A DNA stretch of 32,887 nt, from NCBI GenBank assembly GCA_944359065.1, contig CALVSP010000009.1:1-32887 (forward strand), in the 5' to 3' direction. Position numbers and translations under genes: made by a program. This DNA is from an uncultured Bacilli bacterium. Lineage in GTDB: Bacteria; Bacillota_I; Bacilli_A; RF39; UBA660. This document shows positions 1 to 7,748 of the stretch, piece by piece; position 1 is the stretch's first letter; every line of letters begins with the position of its first letter. Under the pieces are notes generated by a model. That model made no database searches, was not told the origin of the DNA, and worked only from the letters and a program-made list of their open reading frames with translations.

Positions 1-786
1 GTTAAAGAAGTTTTAAAAAAACAAATATTAAATCAAAAAATATTAGATGTTATTGTTAATTATCCTAAGATGATTGAAAATATGGATTCTTTAGAATTTA
101 TTAGCAAATTAAAAAATCAAACCATTATTGATATTAAAAGAAGAGGGAAATGGTTATTATTTGAATTAAATGATTATTATTTGTTAAGTCATTTAAGAAT
201 GGAAGGCAAATATTATATTAAAAATTTTGATGATGAAGTAACGAAACATCAACATGTAATATTTAGATTTAAAGATTTTGAACTAAGGTATAACGATACT
301 CGTAAATTTGGAAGAATGTATTTATTAGATAAAGATAATATTTATAATACTAAACCATTAAATGAATTAGGTTATGAGCCTTGGGATGAAAAGTTAGATA
401 TTAATTATTTAAAATCAAAATATAAAAATAAAAGATTACCTATTAAAACAGTATTATTAGACCAATCAATAATAGTTGGAATTGGTAACATTTATGATGA
501 TGAAATATTATTTTTAAGTAAAATTAATCCTTATAAAAAAGCAAGTGAATTAACTGATTTAGAATTAAATAATATTATTAATAATACTAAAATAGTTCTA
601 GATAAAGCAATTAAATTAGGTGGAACAACTATTAAAACATATACCTCAAGTGAAGGGGTACATGGAAGATTTCAAAATGAATTGTTAGTTCATACTAAAA
701 CTAATTGTCCCATTTGTAATAGTAAATTAAATATAGATAAAATAAATGGAAGAAGTACATATTATTGTATTAATTGTCAAAAATAA
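1..786 (+). CDS. mutM: Formamidopyrimidine-DNA glycosylase (MutM/Fpg), 5' end outside window
   Basis: Base-excision repair enzyme that removes 8-oxoguanine and other damaged purines and nicks the abasic site. The reading frame is open from base 1 and runs into the ATG at 70, so the gene starts upstream and only about ten N-terminal residues, including the catalytic Pro-Glu, are missing. Visible family marks are the RRGKWLLF strand with the conserved Lys, the helix-two-turn-helix signature GIGNIYDDEILF, and a C-terminal zinc finger with CPIC and CINC pairs just before the stop. The lineage and repair role are clear. In Bacilli mutM often follows polA, but the upstream gene is not visible. Low uncertainty apart from the missing start. 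Confidence 0.95.
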   Translation, partial: VKEVLKKQILNQKILDVIVNYPKMIENMDSLEFISKLKNQTIIDIKRRGKWLLFELNDYYLLSHLRMEGKYYIKNFDDEVTKHQHVIFRFKDFELRYNDTRKFGRMYLLDKDNIYNTKPLNELGYEPWDEKLDINYLKSKYKNKRLPIKTVLLDQSIIVGIGNIYDDEILFLSKINPYKKASELTDLELNNIINNTKIVLDKAIKLGGTTIKTYTSSEGVHGRFQNELLVHTKTNCPICNSKLNIDKINGRSTYYCINCQK

Positions 787-813
787 TATGTATTTTTTAA
801 TTATTATGATATC

Positions 814-895
814 ATTAATTTAGAATGATAATATTATAGTAAAATTATATTAGATAAGAAAATTAATAAATTGATAAGACGCGATTAATTTAGAA
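814..895. repeat. 12-bp direct repeat flanking the kilA-N promoter region
   Basis: The sequence ATTAATTTAGAA occurs at 814-825 and again at 884-895, 70 bp apart, in the 120-bp gap before the KilA-N gene. The first copy also lies in a small hairpin (TATCATT at 810-816 with AATGATA at 824-830) and next to a perfect palindrome ATGATATCAT at 806-815. No U-tract follows, so this is not a clear terminator. The second copy lies just before the ribosome binding site. It could be an operator pair or AT-rich coincidence. Confidence 0.35.
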
Positions 896-906
896 AGGAA
901 AAACTT

Positions 907-1797
907 ATGAAAAATAATATAATTCAATCAGAAATGGATGTTAAAGGCAGTAAAATAAATGTAGTTAGAGTTGATGGATATGAATATATATCATTGACCG
1001 ATTTAGCAAAAACTCAAAATGATGAAGCACCAGCAGATGTTGTTAAGAATTGGTTAAGAAATAAAGAAACAATTTCTTTTCTAGGTGTATGGGAAGAATT
1101 AAATAATGAAAATTTTAAAGTAGTCGAATTCGACCAGTTTAAAAATGAAGCAGGAAGGCATACGTTTACTATGTCCCCGCAAAAATGGATTAGAGAAACA
1201 AATGCTATTGGAATTATTTCTAAATCTGGCAAATATGGTGGTGGAACTTATTCTAGAAGTGATATTGCTTTTGAGTTTGCTAGTTGGATTAGCCCTGAGT
1301 TTAAGTTATATTTAATTAAAGAATTTGAAAGATTAAAAAGAAATGAAACATATCAAGAAAAAATTGAATGGCACGCAAATAGATTATTATCTAAATTAAA
1401 TTATATAGTTCATACTGATGCAATAAAAAAATATATAGTTCCTATTTTAACAGAACAACAAATTAAGTTTGTATATGCAAATGAAGCAGATGTATTAAAT
1501 GTTGCACTTTTTGGTATGACTGCTAAAGAATGGCGTGAAGATAATCCAGAACTTGCTAAAAATGGTAATATGAGAGATTATACTGATTTACTTCATTTAA
1601 TAATATTGAATAACTTAGAAAATACTAATGCAGAATTAATTAGAATGAATATAAAGCAATCTGATAGACTTATTCAATTAAACGAATCTGCTAGAAATCA
1701 AATGGAGGCATTAAAGAATAATAAAAGCATTAAAGAATTAGAAATATTGCAACAACAATTGAATAATGATAATAAGTGTTTGATTGAAAGTAAATAA
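907..1797 (+). CDS. KilA-N domain protein
   Basis: A 296-residue protein with an N-terminal KilA-N domain, a DNA-binding fold common in phage and large DNA virus proteins. The domain spans about residues 15-145 and shows YISLTDLA, the KNWLRNKETI segment, a GRHTFTMSPQKWI block, the glycine-rich KSGKYGGGTYSRSDIAFEFASWISPEFK core and a basic end. The middle (about 185-245) has AKEWREDNPELA, a segment I associate with KilA-N proteins of gut bacteria. The tail is a Gln/Asn-rich coiled coil. An AAAGGA site precedes the ATG. It is followed by a possible small RNA and two gene remnants, so this looks like an acquired patch between mutM and rnjA. Exact function unknown; transcriptional control is a guess from the fold. 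Confidence 0.85.
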   Translation: MKNNIIQSEMDVKGSKINVVRVDGYEYISLTDLAKTQNDEAPADVVKNWLRNKETISFLGVWEELNNENFKVVEFDQFKNEAGRHTFTMSPQKWIRETNAIGIISKSGKYGGGTYSRSDIAFEFASWISPEFKLYLIKEFERLKRNETYQEKIEWHANRLLSKLNYIVHTDAIKKYIVPILTEQQIKFVYANEADVLNVALFGMTAKEWREDNPELAKNGNMRDYTDLLHLIILNNLENTNAELIRMNIKQSDRLIQLNESARNQMEALKNNKSIKELEILQQQLNNDNKCLIESK

Positions 1798-1801
1798 AAT
1801 A

Positions 1802-1830
1802 TGGAAATTCGAAAAAAAATAATGTATAAT
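1802..1830 (+). promoter_or_regulatory. Sigma-A-like promoter for the 1837-1972 transcript
   Basis: TGGAAA at 1802-1807, a 17-bp spacer and a perfect TATAAT at 1825-1830. It starts right after the KilA-N stop codon and would begin transcription near 1837. No good open reading frame follows before the hairpin terminator at 1942-1970, which points to an RNA gene. Confidence 0.5.
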
Positions 1831-1836
1831 AATCAA

Positions 1837-1972
1837 TCAAGTGAGAGGATATAAGTAAATTTATAATAATTTATACCAATATTCTTATCGCTTTTGACAA
1901 AGACTTCAAGTTGTTAAGATAGTAAGAATATTACAAATTTAAACATCAAAATCTTATTTTGATGTTCTTTTA
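1837..1972 (+). ncRNA. Candidate small structured RNA, unknown family
   Basis: About 135 nt bounded by a TATAAT promoter and an intrinsic terminator, with no ORF. Three helices can be drawn: one closing 1848-1877 (GG/CC ends with TAAATT and AATTTA), a 10-bp stem of AATATTCTTA at 1878-1887 with TAAGAATATT at 1923-1932 holding a roughly 35-nt loop, and the terminator stem. The loop contains a smaller possible ACAA/TTGT pairing. I compared it by eye with SRP RNA, tmRNA and T-box signatures and saw no match. It could be an antisense or toxin-control RNA linked to the accessory genes, or decayed sequence that happens to fold. Confidence 0.4.
1942..1970 (+). terminator. Intrinsic terminator
   Basis: An 11-bp perfect stem, AACATCAAAAT at 1942-1952 and ATTTTGATGTT at 1956-1966, with a 3-nt loop, followed by CTTTTATT. 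It ends the candidate RNA and possibly readthrough from the KilA-N gene. Confidence 0.75.
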
Positions 1973-1989
1973 TTAAGAAATGAGTGATA

Positions 1990-2160
1990 TTATTTTACAT
2001 TTAAATTGGAGTATTTACCATTATTATCGTAAATATATTCTTTTGAATTATCATAGCAAGGACATTTAATATCGATGACTTTTAACTTGGTTTAATGTTC
2101 TTGTCTTTAATAAATTGTTTATATCCTTATGTTCGATTTTAACAAAATGATATAGAGTAT
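1990..2160 (-). pseudogene. Frameshifted minus-strand gene remnant
   Basis: On the minus strand a 33-codon open stretch (1993-2091, stop at 1990-1992) reads KLKVIDIKCPCYDNSKEY and continues to a Gly/Asn-rich end. Immediately upstream, about 2091-2160, two other frames read protein-like strings (HFVKIEHKDIN in one, FIKDKNIKPS in the next). Joined through two frameshifts these give a continuous, non-repetitive, codon-biased C terminus. That pattern suggests a decayed gene and not noise. I do not recognise the family. Its 5' end meets the truncated Fic gene near 2143-2160, so a rearrangement junction probably lies there. Confidence 0.4.
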
Positions 2161-2586
2161 GATTTTAAAACAATATGTCATATTCATAAATTTACTTGTG
2201 ATAAATTAGTTTTAGATCAAAATTTAGGTAGATTAAGGATGATACCTGTTAATATTAGTGGTACATCTTGGAAACCACAATTTCCAATTGAAAAAGAAAT
2301 AAAAGAAGAATTAACCGAAATACTTAATAAATATAATAATACTGAATTAGCAATCGAAGTTATGTTGTGGATTATGCGTAGACAAATGTTTATTGAAGGC
2401 AACAAAAGAGTAGCAATGCTATTTGCAAATAAAATTATTATTGATAATGGTTGCGATATAATAACTATTTCACAAGATAATCAAGTAGTTTTTTTTGAAA
2501 AGTTAATTAAATTTTATGAAACAGGTAATAATACAGATTTAAAAAAATGGATATATGATAATTGTATCGATGGTATAAATTTATAA
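2143..2586 (+). pseudogene. 5'-truncated Fic-family gene
   Basis: The frame opens after a stop at 2140-2142 and reads Fic-like sequence upstream of the first ATG at 2239: a helix ending LGRLR, then PVNISGTSWKPQFPIE, a typical Fic flap and entry region. The signature follows as RRQMFIEGNKRVAM; most Fic enzymes have His where this has Gln, although Q-M-F variants exist. The first in-frame ATG lies inside the domain with no ribosome site spaced for it, and no in-frame start exists in 2143-2238. I therefore read it as a truncated remnant of about 148 codons. A functional 115-residue product from the ATG at 2239 cannot be excluded. It abuts another remnant on its 5' side. Confidence 0.6.
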
Positions 2587-2613
2587 AATAGTAACTATTT
2601 AGAATAGAAAATT

Positions 2614-2641
2614 TAAAAAAAGCAATTTAATTTGCTTTTTT
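2614..2641. terminator. Bidirectional terminator between fic remnant and rnjA
   Basis: AAAAAAAGCAA, a short TTTAAT loop, then TTGCTTTTTT, so the hairpin carries A-runs and T-runs on both sides and can act in both directions. It overlaps the last codons and stop (2627-2629) of the convergent RNase J gene. Confidence 0.7.
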
Positions 2642-4273
2642 AATTTCCATAATTACAGGTAAGATAACAGGATTTCTTCCTGTTTTTTCATATATATAAT
2701 TAGATAATTCAGAAATAATAACTGATTTTAATTCAGAGACGTTTTTATTTTGAACGACATTTTTGGTTTTATTTTCTAAATCGTGTAATAATTCCATATT
2801 ATCATTAACTAATACAAATCCACGAGTAGTAATATTAGGATTAAAAATCAACTTATTATTTTGAATTGGTAAGGTAACAATTACAATACCATCTTGACTC
2901 ATTGATTTTCTTTCTTTCATAACGATATTATTCATATCGCCAATCTTATTACCATCAACATATAAATTACCTGCATCTATTTTTTCTCCTAAATTAATAT
3001 GACCGTTTTTCATATTTAATACATCGCCATTACTTAAAATAAAGGTATTTTGTTTAGGAATATCGCACATAATACCAATATCGGAATGCTTTTTTAGCAT
3101 GCGATATTCGCCGTGAATAGGCATTAAATATTTTGGTTTAATTAATCTAATCATAAGTTTTAGTTCTTCTTCGTTAGCGTGTCCTGAAGTATGGACATCG
3201 GATAATGATGTATTAGTGTACACTTTAACGCCTTTTAAATATAATTTATTGATTGTTCTTGATATACTTACAGCATTACCAGGAATTGTCGAAGAAGAAA
3301 ATACGACAGTATCATTACCTTTTAATTTGATTTGTTTATGAGTTCCATTGGCTATTCTACTTAAAGCAGCTAGTGGTTCACCTTGCGAACCAGTACATAG
3401 TAAACATACTTTATGATCTGGCATACTATTTGCTTCTTCAGGTGTAATAAATATTTCTTTATTTTTAATATATCCACCTTCAATAGATATTTCGATATTG
3501 TTGTTCATACTTCGTCCGAATATTGCAATTTTACGATTATTTCTTTTACAAGTATCGACAATATGTTTAAGTCTATATATATTTGAAGCGAATGTTGCTA
3601 TGATGATACGACCGTGATGTTTTTTAAATATATCAGATAATGCTTCATCGACTTTTGATTCACTTATGGAAAATCCTTCACTTAAAGCATTTGTACTTTC
3701 ACTTAATAATAATGTAACTCCTTTTTTACCTATTTCTGCCATTTTATGGATGTTTGCCATTGGACCAATTGGAGTTAAATCGAATTTGAAATCTCCTGTT
3801 TCAACAATAGTTCCGTTAGGAGTATGAATACATATACCATGACTATCAGGAATAGAATGGGTTGTCATAAAAAATTCAACCATTAAGTGTTTAAATTTTA
3901 TTTTTGATTTTTCATTATAAACAAATAAATTTTTATATTGAATATTTCTTTCTTCTAATTTTTTCTTAATTAAACCAATTGCTTGATTAGGGGCATAAAT
4001 AAAAGGTATATTTACATTTTGTAATAAAAATGGAATAGCTCCGATATGGTCTTCGTGACCATGAGTTATAAATAATGCTTTTATTTTTCTTTCATTTTTC
4101 TTTAAAAATGTAAAGTCGGGGATAATATAATCAACACCCATAACATCATCAGAAAATGTAACTCCAGCATCGATTATGATTATTTCATTTTCGTGCATAA
4201 CGCAATACATATTTTTTCCCACTTCACCTAAGCCACCTAATGCGAAAACTTTAGTAGCACTTTCTTTAAACAT
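2627..4273 (-). CDS. rnjA: Ribonuclease J
   Basis: Metallo-beta-lactamase/beta-CASP ribonuclease that matures and degrades RNA with 5'-to-3' exonuclease and endonuclease activity, a main mRNA turnover enzyme in Bacillota. At 548 residues it has the usual RNase J length. It opens with KVFALGGLGEVGKNMY, carries the zinc motif HGHEDHIG at residues 71-78, the later beta-CASP region with LLCTGSQGEPLAALSRIA, the DVHTSGHA motif, the LMPIHGEYRML segment and a C-terminal domain. The start is fixed by an AAAGGAGG site just upstream. It has its own strong promoter and is transcribed away from ftsY. Whether it is J1 or J2 cannot be told without the rest of the genome; the symbol is a best guess. Confidence 0.95.
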   Translation of the reverse strand: MFKESATKVFALGGLGEVGKNMYCVMHENEIIIIDAGVTFSDDVMGVDYIIPDFTFLKKNERKIKALFITHGHEDHIGAIPFLLQNVNIPFIYAPNQAIGLIKKKLEERNIQYKNLFVYNEKSKIKFKHLMVEFFMTTHSIPDSHGICIHTPNGTIVETGDFKFDLTPIGPMANIHKMAEIGKKGVTLLLSESTNALSEGFSISESKVDEALSDIFKKHHGRIIIATFASNIYRLKHIVDTCKRNNRKIAIFGRSMNNNIEISIEGGYIKNKEIFITPEEANSMPDHKVCLLCTGSQGEPLAALSRIANGTHKQIKLKGNDTVVFSSSTIPGNAVSISRTINKLYLKGVKVYTNTSLSDVHTSGHANEEELKLMIRLIKPKYLMPIHGEYRMLKKHSDIGIMCDIPKQNTFILSNGDVLNMKNGHINLGEKIDAGNLYVDGNKIGDMNNIVMKERKSMSQDGIVIVTLPIQNNKLIFNPNITTRGFVLVNDNMELLHDLENKTKNVVQNKNVSELKSVIISELSNYIYEKTGRNPVILPVIMEIKKAN

Positions 4274-4306
4274 TTTTTCCTCCTTTCTTTAGAATTTGAC
4301 TATATA

Positions 4307-4335
4307 ATTATACATTGTTTAGGCATATTTGTCAA
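4307..4335 (-). promoter_or_regulatory. Consensus sigma-A promoter of rnjA
   Basis: On the minus strand: a perfect TTGACA (complement of 4330-4335), 17-bp spacer, perfect TATAAT (complement of 4307-4312). It sits about 33 bp before the rnjA start codon. One of the two best promoters in the window. Confidence 0.9.
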
Positions 4336-4363
4336 AAAGTTTAAAAATATTTATTTTTTATGT

Positions 4364-4369
4364 TATAAT
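4364..4369 (+). promoter_or_regulatory. Probable -10 box of ftsY
   Basis: TATAAT at 4364-4369 lies only about 19 bp before the ftsY ATG; no strong -35 is seen (TTAAAA at 4341-4346 with a 17-bp spacer). A very short leader would result, with the ribosome site AAAGGTGAT immediately after. Confidence 0.5.
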
Positions 4370-4387
4370 TTTATAAAGGTGATACAT

Positions 4388-5359
4388 ATGGGATTATTTG
4401 ACAAGTTTAAAAACATATTTAACAACAAAAAAGAAGCGGATGCTTATTCTATAGGTTTACAAAAAACAAGTAAAGAATTTGTTAATAAAATTAATTTATT
4501 AAGTAATAAATATAAGAAAATAAATGAAGAATATTTTGAAGAATTAGAAGAAATATTTATCATGGCTGATATCGGTGTTGATACTGTTATGAAGTTTATC
4601 GATAAGTTAAAGAAAAGAGTAAAAAAAGAAAATATTGTTGATTCTAAAGATTTAATGGATATTATTATCGATGAGATGTTTATTATATATGTTAACAATG
4701 ATATTATAGTTAATAAAATTAATTATGCAGAAAATGGTCCAACAGTTATATTATTTGTGGGAGTTAATGGTGTAGGTAAAACTACTAGTATTGGTAAAAT
4801 CGCTTATAAATTAAAAAATCAAGGTAAAAAGGTATTATTAATAGCAGGTGATACTTTTAGAGCCGGTGCGGTTGAACAAATAATCGAGTGGGGTAAGAGA
4901 ACTAATTGTGATGTCGTATATAGTGATAATAAAGATGCTTCTAGTGTTATATATGATGGTTTAGAAAAAGCAAAAAATGAAAACTATGATGTCGTATTAA
5001 TCGATACTGCAGGTAGATTACAAAATAAAGTTAATTTAATGAATGAATTAGATAAAATAAATAAAGTAATTGGTAAATTAATAGAAAATGCTCCGCATGA
5101 AACTTTATTAGTAATTGATGCGACAACGGGACAAAATGGTATTAGTCAGGCTAAAAGTTTTAAAGAAATAACTAATATTACTGGTATTATTTTAACTAAA
5201 TTAGATGGTACTGCTAAAGGTGGTATCGTACTTGCAATTAAAGAAAATGTCGGAATACCAGTTAAATTTATTGGCTTAGGAGAAAAAGAAGAAGATTTAA
5301 GAGTTTTTGATATTGAAAAATATATATATGGATTATTTGGAGGTAATGATGAAAAATAA
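4388..5359 (+). CDS. ftsY: Signal recognition particle receptor FtsY
   Basis: SRP GTPase receptor at the membrane that docks ribosome-SRP complexes on the SecYEG translocon. The 323-residue product has a short charged A region, the NG-domain helical bundle (about 20-110), the P loop GVNGVGKTT at residues 125-133, the DTFRAGA motif, DTAGRLQ, TKLDGTAKGG and the closing GLGEKEEDLRVFD. I start at the ATG at 4388, because a ribosome site AAAGGTGAT (4375-4383) is spaced for it; the in-frame GTG at 4379 lies inside that site. Its stop overlaps the next gene. The short A domain, lacking long acidic repeats, is typical of Bacillota. Confidence 0.97.
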   Translation: MGLFDKFKNIFNNKKEADAYSIGLQKTSKEFVNKINLLSNKYKKINEEYFEELEEIFIMADIGVDTVMKFIDKLKKRVKKENIVDSKDLMDIIIDEMFIIYVNNDIIVNKINYAENGPTVILFVGVNGVGKTTSIGKIAYKLKNQGKKVLLIAGDTFRAGAVEQIIEWGKRTNCDVVYSDNKDASSVIYDGLEKAKNENYDVVLIDTAGRLQNKVNLMNELDKINKVIGKLIENAPHETLLVIDATTGQNGISQAKSFKEITNITGIILTKLDGTAKGGIVLAIKENVGIPVKFIGLGEKEEDLRVFDIEKYIYGLFGGNDEK

Positions 5360-5603
5360 ATTAGAAATAAATACAGTAGAACAAATAACAATTTTATTAC
5401 AAATATCTTTAGCAATTTTTTTAGTTTCATTTGGTATAGCAAGTTTATTTGAAAGAGAACTATTTATTATATGTCAAATATTGATTGGTTTATTAATGTT
5501 CGTAATTGGGTATAATAATTATAAAATATACAAAAGAAAATATATGACACCTATCTATATTGGATTAGGTATAGTAATTATTTGTTCGGCTTTATTTGCA
5601 TAA
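5349..5603 (+). CDS. Small two/three-helix membrane protein
   Basis: An 84-residue protein (85 if started at the ATG at 5346) that overlaps the end of ftsY. The ribosome site GGAGGT at 5338-5343 selects the tandem ATGs at 5346/5349. After a short soluble start there are two hydrophobic spans around residues 14-55 (including LAIFLVSFGIASLF and ILIGLLMFVIGY) and a third at the C terminus (IYIGLGIVIICSALF), with basic residues between. I do not recognise the family. Its position inside an ftsY-ylxM operon suggests translational coupling, but no role can be read from sequence. Confidence 0.7.
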   Translation: MKNKLEINTVEQITILLQISLAIFLVSFGIASLFERELFIICQILIGLLMFVIGYNNYKIYKRKYMTPIYIGLGIVIICSALFA

Positions 5604-5894
5604 ATGGAAAACGAAGTATTACTATGTATTTTATATGATTATTATGGTGAATTACTAACAGATAAACAAAAAAAATATTTTAAAGATTATTATTTTGAAA
5701 ATTTGTCCTTAAGTGAAATGAGTGAAAATTATAATATAAGCAGAAATGCGATTCATAAAAATTTAAAAGAAACCGTAGATAAATTATTATATTATGAAGA
5801 AGTACTAAAATTATATGAAAAAAATAAAAAGATAAAAAAAATCATCGTTAATTTAGATGATGATTTAAAAAACAAAATATTAGAATTAATTTAG
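5604..5894 (+). CDS. ylxM: YlxM-like (UPF0122) SRP-associated HTH protein
   Basis: A 96-residue helix-turn-helix protein of the YlxM family, encoded beside ftsY and ffh in many Bacillota and reported to act with SRP. The sequence starts with LLCILYDYYGELLTDKQ, followed by YYFENLSLSEMSENYNISR and NAIHKNLK, a sigma-70 region 4-like HTH. The ATG directly follows the preceding stop (TAAATG) with no clear ribosome site, implying coupled translation. Ffh, the usual next gene, is absent here; a convergent XRE regulator overlaps the 3' end by 9 bp, so the operon was probably broken at this point. Confidence 0.85.
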   Translation: MENEVLLCILYDYYGELLTDKQKKYFKDYYFENLSLSEMSENYNISRNAIHKNLKETVDKLLYYEEVLKLYEKNKKIKKIIVNLDDDLKNKILELI

Positions 5895-6116
5895 GACTTC
5901 TATTTCACTAAATAATTCTTTAACATCAATATTTAATGCTTTAGCAATTTTACTGAAAGTATTAAATGTGATGTTTTTAAATTCTTTTCCTGACTCTATT
6001 TGTTTAATATAAGATACACTTAAATCAGATTTCTCTGCTAGTTGTTCTTGAGTCATATTAGCTTTTAATCTAAAATATTTTATATTTTTCACTAAATTGG
6101 CATAATCATTTGACAT
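5886..6116 (-). CDS. Small XRE-family regulator
   Basis: A 76-residue lone helix-turn-helix protein of the Cro/CI (XRE) family. The HTH spans about residues 12-66, with NMTQEQLAEKSDLSVSYIKQIE and FSKIAKALN as recognition and packing helices. The ATG at 6114-6116 is chosen because AGAGGTGA precedes it; a longer in-frame upstream start lacks a ribosome site. It is divergent from another XRE gene at 6228, with inverted repeats between them, and convergent with ylxM, overlapping it by 9 bp. Probably a self-regulating repressor; target genes other than the neighbouring pair are unknown. Confidence 0.85.
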   Translation of the reverse strand: MSNDYANLVKNIKYFRLKANMTQEQLAEKSDLSVSYIKQIESGKEFKNITFNTFSKIAKALNIDVKELFSEIEVLN

Positions 6117-6127
6117 AAAATCACCTC

Positions 6128-6144
6128 TTGGAAAAAATTTCCAA
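6128..6144 (-). promoter_or_regulatory. Inverted repeat in leader of the minus-strand XRE gene
   Basis: TTGGAAAAAATTTCCAA is a perfect 7-bp inverted repeat with a 3-bp centre. It lies between a TATAAT-like box on the minus strand and the ribosome site. It could be a repressor site or an RNA hairpin next to the ribosome site. Confidence 0.5.
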
Positions 6145-6175
6145 TTATATTTTCTCATAAATTTAAGCATTTTGC

Positions 6176-6194
6176 AGTACACTATTAGTGCACT
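6176..6194. promoter_or_regulatory. Candidate XRE operator
   Basis: AGTACACT, ATT, AGTGCACT form a 19-bp inverted repeat with 7 of 8 positions matching. It lies between the two divergent XRE genes and just upstream of the TATAAT at 6201-6206 that would serve the plus-strand gene, so bound protein would cover the -35 zone. Confidence 0.55.
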
Positions 6195-6200
6195 TTGTGA

Positions 6201-6206
6201 TATAAT
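6201..6206 (+). promoter_or_regulatory. -10 box of the plus-strand XRE gene
   Basis: TATAAT at 6201-6206, about 22 bp before the start codon. The -35 hexamer (TACACT, 6178-6183) is poor and is buried in the inverted repeat at 6176-6194, which fits a regulated promoter. Confidence 0.55.
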
Positions 6207-6227
6207 TAAAGGACAAGGAGTTGGATT

Positions 6228-6437
6228 ATGAATTTTAAATTAAGACAAACAAGAATAAAAAAAGGATATACGACTAAATATATGGCTGAACAATTAGAAA
6301 TAAGTAAACCATTTTATTCTCAATTAGAAAATGATAAAAGGACATTAACTTATAAAATGGCTATTAAAATAGCTGATGTTTTAAAAACAAAACCAGACAA
6401 ATTATTTTATGATGATTTTAAAGAAAGAATGAAATAA
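6228..6437 (+). CDS. Small XRE-family regulator
   Basis: A 69-residue Cro/CI-type helix-turn-helix protein. The HTH covers about residues 4-60: LRQTRIKKGYTTKYMAEQL, then EISKPFYSQLENDKRTL and the helix MAIKIADVLK. An AAGGAG site precedes the ATG. It is divergent from the XRE gene ending at 5886 and lies just before the primosome genes dnaB and dnaI, although a separate start region before 6495 suggests independent transcription. The arrangement resembles a two-repressor switch, but without phage genes nearby this is only a resemblance. Confidence 0.85.
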   Translation: MNFKLRQTRIKKGYTTKYMAEQLEISKPFYSQLENDKRTLTYKMAIKIADVLKTKPDKLFYDDFKERMK

Positions 6438-6494
6438 TTCTTTTTTTTATTAAAAAAATGTGTTATTATATAGGTTAGAAATGGAGTTGATGAT

Positions 6495-7748
6495 ATGGTT
6501 AATGCTTTATTACCTTTAGATAATTTTTATGTAATTAATAAAACAATTTTAGATGACCAAGATCGTCTAACTCTTACTCTTTTATATCAACCAATAATTG
6601 GGAGTATCGCTGTTAGTTTATATTTAACTTTATGGAGTTTTTTAGATAAAAATAAAGTAACTTCTACTATTAATACGCATAACGATTTAATTGTTAGTAT
6701 GCAGTTAAAATTAGAAGATATTAAAGAGGCTAAAGATAAATTAGAAGCGATAGGATTGATTAAAACTTATTTTAAAAAAGGTGAAGTCAATAATTATGTA
6801 TATGAATTATATGGTCCATTGTCAGCTTTTGAATTTATTAATAATCCAATTTTAAACACAGCTTTATATAACAATATTAATAAAAAAGAATATAAAAGAA
6901 TAATCGATTCATTTACATTACCTAAAATTGATTTAAAAGATTATAAAAATATATCTTGTAATTTTAAAGATGTTTTTAGTTTTGTTAGTACTGATAAAAT
7001 AGAAAATAAAAATATTAAAAGAGTAAATCATTTAGATCTATCTTTTGAGCCGACAATTAATTTTAATGAATTATTAAGTCTAATACCAGAGGAAATACTT
7101 AATATAAGAAGTATTTCTAAAGCTAATAAGGAATTAATTTATCAGTTATCATTTATTTATAATTTAGGTAATGATGAAATGAGTGAAATAATAAGAAATA
7201 GTATTGTCGATCGAAAAATAGATATGGAAGTTTTAAAACAAAATTGTCGTAGTTTCTATCAATTTGAACATAAAGGTAAAATACCTAAAATAATTTTTCA
7301 AGATGATGTTTCTTCTTTTAAAGAAATTAATACTAGAAAAGATAAATTAATTAATCAATTTGAAACAACTAATCCTTATGAATTTTTAACATTAAAACAA
7401 GATTCTAAGCCAACTACTAAAGATATGGAAATAATTGAATATTTAATGATCGAACAAAAATTAAATCCTGGCGTAATTAATGTTTTAATCGATTATGTTT
7501 TAAAGATAAATAATAATAAATTAGTAAGAGGATTTGTTGAACAAATAGCAGTTCAGTGGAAGAGAAGTAAAATAGAAACTGTTGAAGATGCAATGGAATT
7601 TGCTTTGAAAGAATATGATCAAAAAAATAATAAAAAAGTAAAAGTAACTAAAAAAGAAAAAATTCCTGATTGGTTTAATCAAGAGGTTAAAGAAGAAATA
7701 TTATCAGATGAAGAATTAAAACAATTTGAAAGTGAGTTGGGTAGATGA
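6495..7748 (+). CDS. dnaB: Replication initiation and membrane attachment protein DnaB
   Basis: Primosome protein of Bacillus type that works with DnaD and DnaI to load the replicative helicase at the origin; it is not the helicase itself. The 417-residue product has the N-terminal DnaB/DnaD winged-helix region (about 1-130, with LTLLYQPIIGSIAVSLYLTLWS) and the C-terminal DDBH2 domain around residues 305-375, with NPGVINVLIDYVL, the family block FVEQIAVQWKRSKIETVEDAM and an acidic end. It overlaps dnaI by 4 bp (ATGA), a standard coupled pair. Confidence 0.9.
   Translation: MVNALLPLDNFYVINKTILDDQDRLTLTLLYQPIIGSIAVSLYLTLWSFLDKNKVTSTINTHNDLIVSMQLKLEDIKEAKDKLEAIGLIKTYFKKGEVNNYVYELYGPLSAFEFINNPILNTALYNNINKKEYKRIIDSFTLPKIDLKDYKNISCNFKDVFSFVSTDKIENKNIKRVNHLDLSFEPTINFNELLSLIPEEILNIRSISKANKELIYQLSFIYNLGNDEMSEIIRNSIVDRKIDMEVLKQNCRSFYQFEHKGKIPKIIFQDDVSSFKEINTRKDKLINQFETTNPYEFLTLKQDSKPTTKDMEIIEYLMIEQKLNPGVINVLIDYVLKINNNKLVRGFVEQIAVQWKRSKIETVEDAMEFALKEYDQKNNKKVKVTKKEKIPDWFNQEVKEEILSDEELKQFESELGR

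Noticed and set aside
1837..1972. SRP RNA, tmRNA or T-box leader
   Set aside because: None of the conserved loops or sequence boxes of these RNAs is present; left as an unknown candidate RNA.
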